Below are positions 13,040-24,724 of a DNA stretch of 64,000 bases, piece by piece (the stretch's first letter is position 1; the number at the start of each line of letters is the position of its first letter). A model generated the notes under the pieces. It searched no databases. It was not told the DNA's origin and saw only the letters and a program-made list of their open reading frames with translations. Source of the stretch: Myoxocephalus aenaeus. Taxonomy: Eukaryota; Chordata; Actinopteri; Perciformes; Cottidae. Made by a program: the position numbers and the translations under genes. The stretch spans positions 287,001-351,000 of the forward strand of contig JBAMJR010000086.1 of assembly GCA_038501785.1 (NCBI GenBank). The letters are read 5' to 3'.

Positions 13040-16000
13040 CTAGACGCAGAAAAACAACTTAGTAACGCAGTCACAAGCGGCAAACCTGTGGAAACACTGC
13101 GCTGATGAGTGAAAAACACACTCTGGTGATAGATTAATATCAACTGTACCGGATTATGAAAACCAATTACCACGCCGTTTACTATAATAAGGATAATTGG
13201 CAAGTATTCTAAACCCTCAGTGGAATTAAAACTGTCATTTCCCATTTCAACTTCTGCACTAAATGTGCAACAAAACAATGTGACTGACAATTACGCCGCG
13301 GTTGGAGATAAAACGCGGCCCCACCGCACGGCCGTGTGATACCGTGCACACAGAAGCCAAAATAATGTATCAGATTTCAGGCTCTGTGTGTGTAGTTACC
13401 ACACACAACACACAAAATGTCAAGAGTGACTGTACAAGGCGCCGAGTGACTAGGATTACTGCTAAACCCTGAGCTGATGACAATGAGAAGTGCCAATGAC
13501 TGAAACTGGAATTTCCTTTAGCAACAAGGTCAATTGCAATTTCCGTTTGCTGCAATGCTCGGAGTTCTTTGTGCGATGCGGTCCCTTAAAGCCGCCGCCG
13601 AGATATTTATGCGTCTGTGTTCTTGGCAAGTAAACTGTAAAATACAGACGGCGTGTGAACGAGCACCGAGAAAAACAGGGTTTCCCTCGAGGAGCAAACC
13701 ACTTCATGAAGCCCCTCGGCTTCAACTCGCTAATCCATCAGTTGTTCTGTGACCAACGCTTGTGACGGCCTTTGTGTGGACGCCGTCGACCCGGGGAGCT
13801 GTGAGCGGGCGCTCCTGCTCGGTGTCACCGCCTTTTGATTAGCATAAATGAAGGAGGGAGGAGGAGGAGGAGGTGGAGGGGTGACGATCAAAAACAGAGA
13901 GGCCCTATTTATTCGCAAAAAGAAGAAGTAGCAAAGTCGTGAATCCACCGGGAGGCAATTTAGCTGTCCAGATAAGCCCATTTGAATTCATGCTCCCGAG
14001 ACACACGTGGGAAATGGTCGGAGGCTTGTACAGCCGGCGTGGGGATGGACGTGTTGGTTGTGTGAATCAGGCGATTTGGCACAGGGAGAGGGAGAGGAGG
14101 GGGTATGAGTAAAGCTGCTTCTCTATTCTTCACTTACTCCAACTTCACTTTGACTGTTTGGCACATGATTCCCCTCAATCTCTAACCTCTAGACTCACTG
14201 GAGTCTCTTTGTCAGCCTGCAGCGCTCTGCAGCCATGCATGCAGAAAAGCCATCAAACCAGCGGCTCGACGAGTCACGAAAACCGACGGCGTCGTCGTCG
14301 TTGTCGTCGTCGTCTCTCGTTTCGTTTTTTCACGAGGCCGATTGCAAAGGTATATTAAAATAGATTTTTACTTGACGAAGACCCGATTGAGACGTAACTG
14401 CACTACAGAGTCACTCGGTGATGATGGAAACGGCACAAGCACATTGCATCCGATTGTATAGGTGCGGGGTGCCGTGAAGGTAACTGTGTAGCGTCCCAGC
14501 TGATGCCTTTCTGTACAGTGTCGATCTGTTCTCCACGTGCAGAGATCTGGGTTGTAATCAAACCCGGCCACTTAGCCGCCAGCTCTTCCCCTTAAAAGCA
14601 GCCTTTTTATCCCGCTGCTTGTTCGGTCTCGGCCCCCGCTGCCCAGATCTTTGGCACCGTTCAACCCGCACTATAGCGCTGTCACGATATCAGATTATCA
14701 CTGCGCGATTATCGCGGCCCGAGAGGATTCACAATGCTGATTTTTATCTCGGGACAATTTTAGTGCCATCAGTCAAATGCATCTTTCACTTTTGTGTATT
14801 CTGCGTTTTGTCTCTTACAGTCGTACCACAGGAGATGGAGAGAGTTTGTAAACTGGAAAGAGGCGGAAATTATTTAACTGGCCCTCGTACATTTACATGA
14901 TATTATGATATGTTTATTATTAATGTATCAATATTTCCTTTTTTAAATATCTCGGTTACACACCTGTACATTGCAACTCCCCTAACCGACACCACATTGT
15001 GGCAAAAGACAGTTCAGCCCTAAACTAGTTTAGTTTAGTTTCCCATCATTTTGTGCCTTGATGGGAACAATAAATAATAAACATTTCATATTAAATACAT
15101 GCATTATAAAGCCGCAGTGCCGACCAAAGAGACGCAACCATGTCGCTCGTCACTTACCTTGCGTCCCACCTCGTTATTGTGGAGGTTCATGAGCGTCCTC
15201 GCGTTCTGTTTGACCTCCCGAGCGTCGATGAAGACTTTGGAGAAGCCGAGGCCGTAGCTGATGTCGGCCGAGCAGCCGCCCCACTTCCAGCCCTGGTCCT
15301 TGCTGTAGAAGCCCTGCTTCTCCTTGTCGCAGCTGCAGTCGCTCAGGTTGCCCTGCGTGCAGGCCGCCGTGATGGCGTGGGCCACCCCTGCTGCGATGAG
15401 GGCGTAGGTGAACGCAGCCTCCTTGCTACCTGGCGGAGCAGAGGGGGAGAAAGAATAGGGCGGGGGGATGAATAAAATGTTGCAGGGGATTCGTTTTGAA
15501 ATAGAGAATGTCATGGTGTTTCTCCTCCAGTTTTAGGGGGATGCAATAAGTACGTGAGGTACCGTTCTTAAGATTAATTATTAACGGTATGTGTGCTCAT
15601 ATCGCAGTCTGGCCGACGTATTCACTCAAGGGCTGCAGTGTTTTGAAACCTGACCTAGAAACTGTCCTGCCCGTGAACCAAAATGGCCGCCGGGTGGTAT
15701 AGTCAACAAAGCAGCATGAATAAGAGGGCTGTCGACGAGGAAGGGCTATTGATCGGCTCAGAAACGGTCCCATTCTGTGCAAACTCATAAGGCACTGACA
15801 TCAGAATCTTCATCCTGCCTGTTATCTCCACCTAGTCCAGCTCACAAATCATTTACACGCACAGGGAAATATCGGCAAATAGCTAAAGGCTAATCTGACA
15901 GGACTCATACGGACGGGTCCCCGCAGCAAAGAGCTCCAGTCAAAGATATTTAGAGCTTTATACAATGCTAACGAAGCATTATTTTACTATCTAATCCAAT

Positions 16001-18877
16001 TTGAAAACAGCCAATGATGTAATATTCATATCCACGATCAACCAGTAGCATATTATGATTTTCAGATGTATGATCAAACCGGAAACTCCAGGTTACAACA
16101 TCCAGCATACCTGTGTACATAACCTCCTCGTGTCTTTGTTCAAAACAAACATCATACCTATACTCTGTGCTTCCTCCTGCCACCCGGCTCACTATGCAGA
16201 GCTGCCATGTTTGTGATAAACAACTTGGATGTGCTCCCTTTCCATTGAGAAAAAAAGGGGGGGGGGGGGGACTCATATTGAGGCATCAATTATGAGGACG
16301 TTTTTATAGACTTGATGGGCTCCGAGCCAAAAAAGAAGGCGTGTCTGTCAGTTCTGACTGCACCGTTGTTAATTTTTCCCCTGCAGTTCTGAGTGCATGA
16401 GTTCACCGCACAAGGGATGGTATGAATTCTTCCTCACCTTGTAATGAGAGGTGGAACATATTAGAACGAGAGTGGACGGAAAAGGAAAAAAAAACCTAAT
16501 AATTCAAACGCCCCGGTTGAGCTGAACTCGATGTGCCGGTTCGCTGTTCTTCTGCCGTGTTTGTTTCTCTTTCATCCCTCTCTCTCGTACGGCTTAGTGT
16601 AACTGCAAAAGTTCGAGTGCAAAGGCCTAAAATGGCTCAAAGCTTGATGCACCTTGCATCGCCCGTGAGGATTATGTCGGTTCACGGGTCACTCCTCCTT
16701 CGCTTTTAAGAACAATTGCGAGCCGCTCAGCTCCGTGGGCATCAACAATGCCATTCATTTACGACCACTGGCCTTCCACGCTAATCTGATCAGTGAAACC
16801 AATCTATTTGGTACGGCTGTCCACGCCACGGGACTTAAACTCCTGTCTTGGAAGCACAAACCAGGACTCTTGATGAGCTCAAAACTCATTCATAAAGGAA
16901 CAGATTGTCAAACACCACAAGAGATAATCCTTTCTCTCTCAAACAGCTGGTCCAAGCTACTCACTATTGTGGAAAAAGGGTGTTTGGATTCTTTGTTTAC
17001 CATAAACACTCAAATATATTCAAATAATTTTAATCTAAGTGTTTTTTTACAAAGCATCTTCTGTGGTTATCAAGCTCCACTGTCGCCATAAAGAACTATC
17101 ATTAGACAAAATATCTTTACACTTCATTAGAAGTCGGCGTTCAATATCCTCAATATCTTTGATCCACTTTGCAGTTAGCCAACAGAGGAGCCACAAAACT
17201 CCAGCCCTAATTTCAGCATCCCCTAAAGTTCATCCACTCTTTAATGGCAGAATTTCCTCTCCGCAGCAGGAGCACCGATTTAAACTCATTTGTTTCTCTA
17301 ATTTAGTGCGTTCAGGTCTGGCTTTTCCTCTGCCCCGCTGTAACTTATACCCGTGGTAAGATCTACGTCCTTACAGTGAGAGCCACAGCACCCATCACTG
17401 GACGGGATAAAGAGTGAAAATGTGCCTCCGGAGACTCCGCCGGGCTGAAAAGAAAAGGCTGCCAACATTCACAAGAGCTTTGTTACAGTGCTGGCTGCAG
17501 ATCGCTTTTATAGAAAAGCCCCACTCAATGAAGAGTCTGGAGCAAAAAGCTAGGCCTGATGTAAATGACACTGACTCCTTGTGCTATGGGTGCAATAAGT
17601 AATGCACGCAGATGATCATTTAATGTGCAGAATAAATTGGTGTTGTCTGGTGCAGGTGTTGACTGGAGATTAAAAAGCATCCGCTATTAGATTTTATGTG
17701 GAAAAGGATGCATGTCAATGTGGTTTTTATTTTTTTCCAAGGCATCAGGTCATAATTTTATTTACGGATTTTGCCTGAATCTTTGACTTCTTGGTGAATG
17801 TTAACTATTTTTGAGGGAAATCATAACAGAGCTAGAGATGGAGACTGTGCGCATTGTGCGTAAAATGCGCACACTTTACGCACTGAAGTGCAAGGTGTTC
17901 TATCAACTGTGCAAACTGCTGGTGGGGGGAGAGAGAGAGAGAAAAAAAGTTTCAAACTGTGAACAAACGTTAACAGACAGCAACATACCCACTTTCAACT
18001 CTTTGCCGAAGACTGTCCTCTCTCCGAGCGCAGAGCAGTTCCAGCGCCCGTTTTTGAACTGAAACTGACACTCGTTGATGCCCATTTGGGCTCCCTCTCC
18101 GATGACGATAATGGCATCGGGGCGACTCTGGCAGATAATCCGCTGTCTGGGGGCCAAACCGGGGATCTTGTTACAGATTATGCTCGCACCTAGGGCCACC
18201 ACCGACGAGAAGCCACTGTGAATGGAAGATGGATATGACTGAGAACACGTTTTTTTTCTTTTCTTTTTCCATTCTTATATTTTTGGTTTGTTTTAAATCC
18301 TTTTTAATCCCTAAAGTGTTTACATAACAGTTTAAAAATCCGTTTCCACTGTTTTGTTTATTAAATACTATCCTAGATTGTCATAATCTAACATTAAATA
18401 CATTCCTGTGGAAAATAGATATAATCATGACACTAAATTATCAATAAAATGATTTGTTTCACTTTCTAAGAGACATTATAAGAACATATATGTTCCACTA
18501 GACTCATCCTTTAAATTAAATAAAGTTGTATATCATTTTACGTATTATGCCAGTTGAGTTTTACCATCATTTAAAGCTATACTGATGGACATGTCATTCA
18601 TGGTAATAATGAAGAGTTGCCACGAGTCTACCTGACTTACATGTCCGCTCTTCCTCTAATGTTGTATCAGTCGATTATAAAACCACCTGCCTGCTTTTAA
18701 ACAAATACAGAACACAAGGTGCTCACAGATAAAGTCTCTCCGTCAGTCGCTAGCAGTCCTTTGTGTTTGAGAATAACCGATGTGGAGTCAAACGAGCGCA
18801 GCTCACCCAATTTTCAAATAAACAATTCCCAGACAAAGTAAAACTCTTAGAATCCAGCGTCGTGTTCTCCGACTCAT
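12557..18877 (-). CDS. wnt7a: Wnt-7a secreted signalling protein (4 coding exons)
   Basis: Secreted lipid-modified ligand for Frizzled receptors. Wnt7 proteins also signal through Gpr124/Reck and act in brain vessel, limb and neural patterning. Coding exons in transcript order: 18877-18807 (start ATG), 18215-17989, 15429-15158, 13039-12557 (stop TGA). Phases agree and give 350 residues; human WNT7A has 349. Residues 1 to about 25 form a basic then hydrophobic signal peptide (MSRRTRRW, then LLCLGIVYL). Visible hallmarks are the early motif IICNKIPGLAPRQR, N-glycosylation sequons at Asn83, Asn127 and Asn295, the CKCHGVSGSC loop with acylated Ser206, and a Cys-rich C-terminus ending TEVYTCK. The spacing of these sites matches human WNT7A, and the linker RPKFLKIKKP is 7a-like rather than 7b-like. 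One oddity is Leu330 where Wnts usually have His in the HWCC motif. Divergent from fbxw12. Which teleost duplicate (7aa or 7ab) this is cannot be decided. Confidence 0.95.
16735..17091 (+). other. Open frame in wnt7a intron 2, not considered a gene
   Basis: A 118-codon frame lies on the strand opposite wnt7a, inside its second intron (15430-17988). The translation shows no motif, signal peptide or family similarity that I recognise, and there is no splice partner. The rest of this intron holds a G homopolymer near 16256-16270 and otherwise nothing notable. Confidence 0.3.
18807..18877 (-). CDS. wnt7a: wnt7a coding exon 1 (signal peptide)
   Basis: This 71-bp exon encodes 23 residues plus two bases of a Gly codon and ends at a GTGAG donor. 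The peptide has a basic start (SRRTRRW) and a hydrophobic run (LLCLGIVYLKI), and leads in phase into the GGFSSVVALGAS segment of exon 2. The ATG is the only one giving this signal peptide. It lies 590 bp upstream of exon 2. The exon is small and easily missed, but its phase and its similarity to Wnt7 signal peptides support it. Confidence 0.9.
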
Positions 18878-19945
18878 TGCGGCCCCGCTCTCAGTTTCAT
18901 GCAACGATCTGCAGAGCTGATGAACAACTCGGTTCGCTTATTCTCCGATCGATCACAGCCCACAGGTAACTCCAGAGGAACTCCAAAATGACGAAAAGCA
19001 TTAAAAAAAAAAAAAAAAAAACAGTAACGCGTTCGGGGAAAAAGAGGAAGAAGAAGAAAAAACTTTTTCTTTTTCTTTTACAAATTGCCGGTTAGGTTAT
19101 TATCCAAGCTCCCTGTACGTGGCCCCCTTTCGCTGGGCCTCCTTGTCATTGCGAGGGTGTCACAGGTAACCCTTGGGGTGAGCAAGTGCGATTATGTCTT
19201 TCTCACAGCTCCTCTGCTACCCGCAGGTCTTGGCTATATATCTGGCTCATCTATCTGGGGCGTGTTCACAGGAGACATGAGGCCCTGCTGAAGAATCCCG
19301 CCAGGGCTGAATCTCAACACGCGCGCGCACGCGCACGCACACACGCACACACTCCTTGTGCTGTGAATTCACCTTGACTGATTGGGATGGCTTCTTATTT
19401 GGTTATTATTAAGTGGGTCAGGGCTCAATGGAGTCATAGCTTTATGTTTTTAGATGTTACCAGTTTTGCTTCACTGGATTTACTCATATTGTTTCCACAG
19501 TTGCAAAAAAAAAATGAAAAAAAATGAAAAAATAACATTTTAAAGCAAAGAGCACTGACTTTTTTTTCTTCTTTTTCTTACATTCATAATTAGACTTCCT
19601 CAAAATAGACTGAATTACACGATTTCCACCGAGGTAATACGTTGTTAAATCCCACGTTTATGATATTTAACACATGTATTTACTTAAATTGAGTTTGTTT
19701 TCATATTAAAAAGTATAATTCATCCACTTCTCAGTGTGATATCTGCGCGCTTCCCCTGCTGTGCGTCTCTGTCCCGGGACACGTCTCCGGATCACCTCTA
19801 CCTTTTACAATGGCGACACCTAGTGGCGGAAGAGGAGACCTCGCAGCCTAAACGCGAACGCAAACCTCCTTGTCCCTGCGTGCTTTCCGTAGTTTGAACT
19901 TGTTCGCTGTAACTTTTGACGAGAGGTAGTGGGCGAGGGGGCGTT
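18878..19945. promoter_or_regulatory. Divergent wnt7a / fbxw12 upstream region
   Basis: The 1,068 bp between the wnt7a and fbxw12 start codons must carry the 5' UTRs, and probably the core promoters, of both genes. Visible features are an A run near 19003-19020, a CG/CA-rich tract around 19320-19350 and A/T-rich blocks. CpG dinucleotides rise near 19740-19930, close to fbxw12. No TATA box could be assigned with confidence. The promoter role is inferred from the layout. Confidence 0.5.
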
Positions 19946-21358
19946 ATGGATGCCAGTATGGACCTCCATCACCCACACCTGATCAGTGACTGCCTCATTA
20001 ACATGTTTACCTACCTGACTGAGGAGGATCTGATCCGCGCCTCCGCCGTGTGCAAGGTAGGGAGCGTCAACTCTCTCGCGGAAGTAGCTCATGCGCAATA
20101 ACAGCTAGCTTATTCATAACTTTCTGTCTGATCACAATTATGTGCTTTTAGGATTGGCATGGAGCTGCAGAGAGTCCTTGGCTATGGAGGTGAGATGTGT
20201 CTACTTCCATCTCTTATTTTAGGAATGTGCACGTGTATGTTTATGAAAGTAGCACTCCTTCAAGTGGAAATATCCCACACTTCCATTTAAATAAATCTGT
20301 TTAGTCATTGCTTTAGTCAAAGGGGTTCATATTTGGCCCACTGACGAAAGTATTGCAATATTAATATATTTGCAGTATTGCATGCTGGTTGTCCGTGGTG
20401 ACATTCCCGGGAGACCAACTGCTGTGTGACAGATTTTCTTCATTGTATACACACAAAAAAACGACAACAAGCACATTTCCATTGTTTTAACTCAAACTTA
20501 AATTCATGAATACAGCATTTTGTTTTCCAGCAATGTCTCCACAGACTGTATAAATATTATGGGCTACAGTGTGTTATAACTCCTTGGGTGTTAGATAGTG
20601 ACTAGATTAAGATCATCAGGACCACTTTAAGGAAAGATGATGCTCCAATCCGACTTTTTCAGTCCCGATACCGACACCTATATAATAATAATGATCAATA
20701 ACCAATAATGATATCGACACCCGTGTTTAATTCATAAACTGTATGCCTTTCTGTGTGGAAGCGACTGTGATTATTCTTCTATGTGGAAGGCAACATCAGG
20801 CTTGATTTCTTAAATTTGTAAAAAAAAAAAAAAAATCTAACACATAAATACATTCGGATGTTCCATTCTCCATTATTACACATTTACGGAATTGTAATTC
20901 ATTAAAGTTATGGTATCCGATACCAGCTATTTGAGTCGGTACGCGGATGACGACGGTTTCGCTGCGTCTCTACAGTGAAGCATTCCTAAATATGAATGAA
21001 TGAATGAATATATACTTTATTAATCCCCGAGGGGAAATTTGGTGTCGGGGTAGCAGCAATTTACAACAAAATAAATAAAAACAGCAGGATGAAAGATAAA
21101 AGATATATACAATAATAATAAAAATAATAATAATAATAAAATAAAGTAGAAATAGCTGGGATTGTGCAAAATATCTGTGGTCTGCTCAGGAGGATCTGTC
21201 TGCAGCGCTGGAGTTTCTGTAACCTCGCGGTCTTGGGGAGTGAACAGGGGAATCACTCGTGGAAGAGATACTTCCTGCGCCGTTGCCACTTGGAGATGAA
21301 GATGACGAAAGGCAAGCCAGAAGGTTACACCTGCAAAAGCCTCAGACGACACACAGGT

Positions 21359-21389
<31 letters not shown>

Positions 21390-24268
21390 GGATTCACCTT
21401 CGCACGACTTCATGAAGTCTCTCATCTGATTGTTGTTACATCTTCACACGCTGTCCTTCAGGCACGGTGGTAGGGTTTGTGTACCTGCAGGGAAATTCAT
21501 CTCAGCATCCCGACGTCTGGAGCAGCAGCTCCACGGTGTGCAGCGCCTCCACCGATGGCACAGTGCGAGCGTGGGACATCCAAAATGCAAGTACCACCGC
21601 CTTCATCGTATCATCCTGCAGAGTGTGCGTGCGTGCATGCGTGTGTGTGTGCGTGTGTGTGTGTGTGCGTGTGTAAAGTAAGTAAAGTGTATTTATAATG
21701 CACTGTATTTATAATGCACTTTACAGACAACGGGCACAAAGTGCTGTACAGGAGTCGAGAGACACATACATTAAACCAAATTGACCACAACAGGGGCCAA
21801 GAAACATTACAACAGTTTAGAAAACATAGTAAAATACACATTTATAAGATGGTGCAATAAAAAAACACAGTAAAACAAATAAAGAAAATAAAGAAATTGT
21901 GTATGTGTGCGTGTGTGTGGCACCATCTAGATGTGAGGTTGCAGATTGCAACCAACTAAAAGATTCTCGTGTGTGCCAAGTGTGGGGAAGAAATTTGGTG
22001 GTAGATAGACCCCAACAAAAAAAAGAAACCTGAGCTGTACTTGTGCTGTGATTGGCTAATACTACTGCGCTGGGATTGGCGGAATATCTAGCCTTAGATT
22101 AAGACAACAGACCTACTTGGTTAGGTTTAGGAAAAAGGTCATATGTTGGGATCATGTGCAGTATTTCTAGACAACGCCCGCAGAAAACACGTGAACCTCA
22201 ATGCAAATGCAGGTTTAATTTACGCTAACCACAACTGAAACAGATTTCCCCCGATAGTTCCCTCTGCTTGGTTGAAAGTAGCACACTACTGGAATGCATG
22301 TCGTCCCCGAGGCAGTGACCTCACGATGCACCTTTTTTAAATTCCCCTTCAGGGTGAAGTCCTGTGGCAAAGTCCCGTGCAGGATCCTTTGACGGCGATA
22401 GTGAGCGACGAGCGGCATGACGTCGTGATCACAGCGGACTCCACCGGCCTCGTCAAGACCTGGCGGGGTCAGACCGGCCAGGAGGTGGCCTCCTTCTCTG
22501 CCGCGTCTCCACACTGCACATTACTGCAGTACAACGTCGACAACGACTGGTTTCTGACTGTAAGGAACGCCAGAATAAGTCTATTTATTATTATTTATAT
22601 TTATATTTATATGATATTCTCTTCCAGGTTGGAACCAGTCAGGGATCTGTGTGCACGCTAGCCGACTCAGCTTTGACTAAAAAGTCCAGCGTGATGGTGT
22701 GCGACAGCTTTAAAGTCAACACATTGATAGTTTCACCGGACAAGAAATGGATCACTGCTGGAACCAAGGAGAGCAACGATTTGAGTCCAAAGGTATCGAT
22801 GTGTGTGCTTTCTGTCCGTCCTCTTGTGTTTCCTTCCACCACATGACCTCGGGTGAAAGGAACACAGTCGGGAAAGAAACGTACACATTTAGTAGATTTC
22901 TGTTCTTTGCTTTGTTGGCAGGTGATTTACACTGAGAGTTTAACCTCGCCGTCCGAGGACGAAGACCCTCTGTGCCAGGCTCTGCCCGTCGCCGGCTGCC
23001 AGGCGGCTGTCTTCGTCCCCACTCAGCCTGCCAGACTGGCCATCATCCACCACCACGCGGACAACAAAGCCCTCACTGTCTTCGACGTCAGCATGAAAAA
23101 GACTAAGTACAAGTCATTGATCCAGGGTGAGGACTGAGATGTGTGCCGACGGACTTTGATATGCTCTGGATGCGGTACTGAATCTTATATTAGCAGTTGG
23201 TGAATCATTCCAGGAAAAATCCACCACTAACAAATACGGCTAGATGCCATCGCTTTGTCACTGTGCATTTAGCTTATTTCTGTGGATGACTGGCATTTTC
23301 TAACAAATCTCCAGTGGAAATTAAAGGTTCCACAATTTCTATGTCTTATTTTTTATTATTAAGTGCAATATAAATACTGTAAATGTATCGAAAAGCTCAA
23401 TCCATGGAGGAATACATGTATTCAGACACCGTGCCTTTTTTTTTAAACGAGCAGTCTCACTAAAACAGAGCATTTCAGACACAGAGCGAATACAGGTGTA
23501 TGAGAAAAATCAAGTTAAAGAGCCGGATCAGAAAATATGTAAGATAAACAGGTTGACAACTCAATATCCCATGTGGTGAATCCTGAAATCTATATGTTAG
23601 GGGTTTAAAAAGTAGACTTTCTTTTCCTTAGATATTGTCGTTGGCTTGTGCTGGTTTGATTCTTGATTCCCATCTTAGTCCAGCAGGTGGAGTCCTTCCC
23701 CTTGGCGCTGAACCGATGGAGCTCACACATCCTCCTAGAGGCCAAGGACAGCAACTGCTTAGTGGTGGCGGCCGGTCCGGAGCTGTGGGTCTACTCTCTG
23801 AAAGGAGCCCTGCTGGCGAGCTTCAAAGAGCACACGATGCCGATCAAGTCCATGTGTGTGGTGGGTTTGCTTTCTCATTCGGATTTCAAAAGAGATATCT
23901 CTGCACTCTGTTGTTGAAATAACTTCTACAAGTGTCTCCACGTTTACAGGATAGCTTTCGCGTGGTGACGGCGTCTGAGGACCTCTCCTTGCGAGTGCTG
24001 ACGTGGAGGAACGACGGGGACCGCGGGTTGACCCTGGAGAGCCGATACCACCTCCTGGGAGGCTCTCACTCGGTGTCCAGGTACTCAACAAACTGCCGAG
24101 TTAATGCCGCAGCCTGAATACGGGTATTTCCTCATTCCTTTTGACCCGTTTGCCTGTTTTTTTTCTAGAGGGTTCACGCACGTCGCCTGTGACTACTCCA
24201 GCATCGTGGCCGTGACGGAAGGGAAAAACGGGAATGACGTCTTAAAGGCGTATTCGTTCATGTCTTGA
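19946..24268 (+). CDS. fbxw12: F-box and WD40 repeat protein FBXW12 (10 coding exons)
   Basis: Probable substrate-recognition subunit of an SCF (Skp1-Cul1-F-box) ubiquitin ligase. Exons: 19946-20056, 20152-20189, 21190-21356, 21462-21586, 22353-22559, 22628-22792, 22922-23126, 23679-23860, 23950-24080 and 24169-24268 (stop TGA). Phases agree and give 476 residues; human FBXW12 has 464. The F-box is at about residues 10-60 (LISDCLINMFTYLTEEDL, then ESPWLWRRICLQRW). WD-like blades follow: TDGTVRAWDIQNG at about 136-148, STGLVKTWRG, a VSPDKKW core near 260 and SLRVLTW near 415. Several blades lack canonical GH/WD dipeptides, as in human FBXW12. Shared segments with that protein include the WDxQ-G-WxSPVQ block, SPDKKW and TESL-PSE, which support orthology. 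Intron 4 uses a GC donor. Convergent with ptpdc1. The function of FBXW12 itself is poorly characterised. Confidence 0.86.
20640..20965. repeat. Possible interspersed repeat in fbxw12 intron 2
   Basis: The segment begins with a block containing CCGATACCGACA and ends with a block containing TATCCGATACCAG, with an A run near 20820-20835. These CCGATACC-like motifs recall repeats seen in many teleost introns. I cannot name the family or set exact boundaries. Confidence 0.35.
20995..21165. repeat. Retroposon 3'-end-like repeat with AATG tail
   Basis: A short AATG tandem (about 20994-21009) is followed by TACTTTATTAATCCCC and a GAGGGGAAATT motif, then A-rich and AATAAT-rich sequence. This arrangement is typical of 5'-truncated non-LTR retrotransposon or SINE ends in teleosts. 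The family is not assigned. The repeat ends only about 25 bp before the acceptor of fbxw12 exon 3 at 21190. Confidence 0.6.
21587..22352 (+). other. fbxw12: fbxw12 intron 4 with GC-AG splice sites
   Basis: Exon 4 ends in Trp-Asp-Ile-Gln-Asn and is followed by GCAAGT, the usual sequence of GC-type donors. The intron ends at an AG before GGTGAAGTC. Joining at these points gives WDIQNGEVLWQSPVQ in frame, matching the family. The only nearby GT (in GCAAGTACC) would put the next exon out of frame. The intron also holds CT- and GT-rich microsatellites and a repeat at 21683-21880. Confidence 0.85.
21683..21880. repeat. Interspersed repeat in fbxw12 intron 4
   Basis: The segment contains a direct repeat of TATTTATAATGCACT followed by TTTACAGACAAC and CAAAGTGCTGTACAGGAG, then an A-rich end. 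CAAAGTGCTNTACAG motifs are common in teleost retroposon copies. The family is not assigned and the ends are approximate. Confidence 0.45.
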
Positions 24269-24724
24269 GCCTGCAAGCAGATCGTACACAACCCAATGAA
24301 AGGAGGAACGTGTGCGTTTTATTTTGTTCATCATATGTGTTCTTTGGTTTATCTACTTTTACAGAATGTAAGACTTGTTACAGATGAGACATGCTATGAC
24401 ACGGGAAAGGCATTGATACACTGTGAACGAAGTATGTAAAGGTAAAAGGGGGGGTAATGTTCTTAAGGCGTGAAAATATGTTCCTCAATATGTTGCCTCC
24501 ACTCACTACTGAGGTAAGAAAATACTGAGGCATGTTCGTTATGTATTGGTGAAAGTAATCTGCATACCATATGTTTTATTTAGCCCAAATCTACAAAACA
24601 AAAAAGGGGAGATCTTGATAAAGTTGTTGCATATTAAATAATTTTGTTACAAGGCACAAAAGCATCCTTTTCCTCTCTCACGCCTCCACATGGAGGTACA
24701 CATACATGAGCGGTAGTGCCCACG
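24269..24724. other. Convergent 3' region of fbxw12 and ptpdc1
   Basis: The 456 bp between the two stop codons must hold both 3' UTRs, which probably overlap. For ptpdc1 (minus strand) there are AATAAA hexamers at 24575-24580 and 24318-24323. For fbxw12 (plus strand) the best candidate is ATTAAA at 24633-24638. If both are used, the two mRNAs would overlap tail to tail. Site use is inferred. Confidence 0.45.

Noticed and set aside
12659..13105. 148-codon plus-strand frame over wnt7a exon 4
   Set aside because: It is the antisense shadow of a GC-rich Wnt exon, and the minus strand clearly encodes the conserved protein.
15140..15475. 111-codon plus-strand frame over wnt7a exon 3
   Set aside because: Antisense shadow of the true exon.
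18763..18969. Plus-strand 68-codon frame between wnt7a and fbxw12
   Set aside because: It overlaps wnt7a exon 1 in antisense, and the minus strand gives the expected Wnt7 signal peptide in the right phase.
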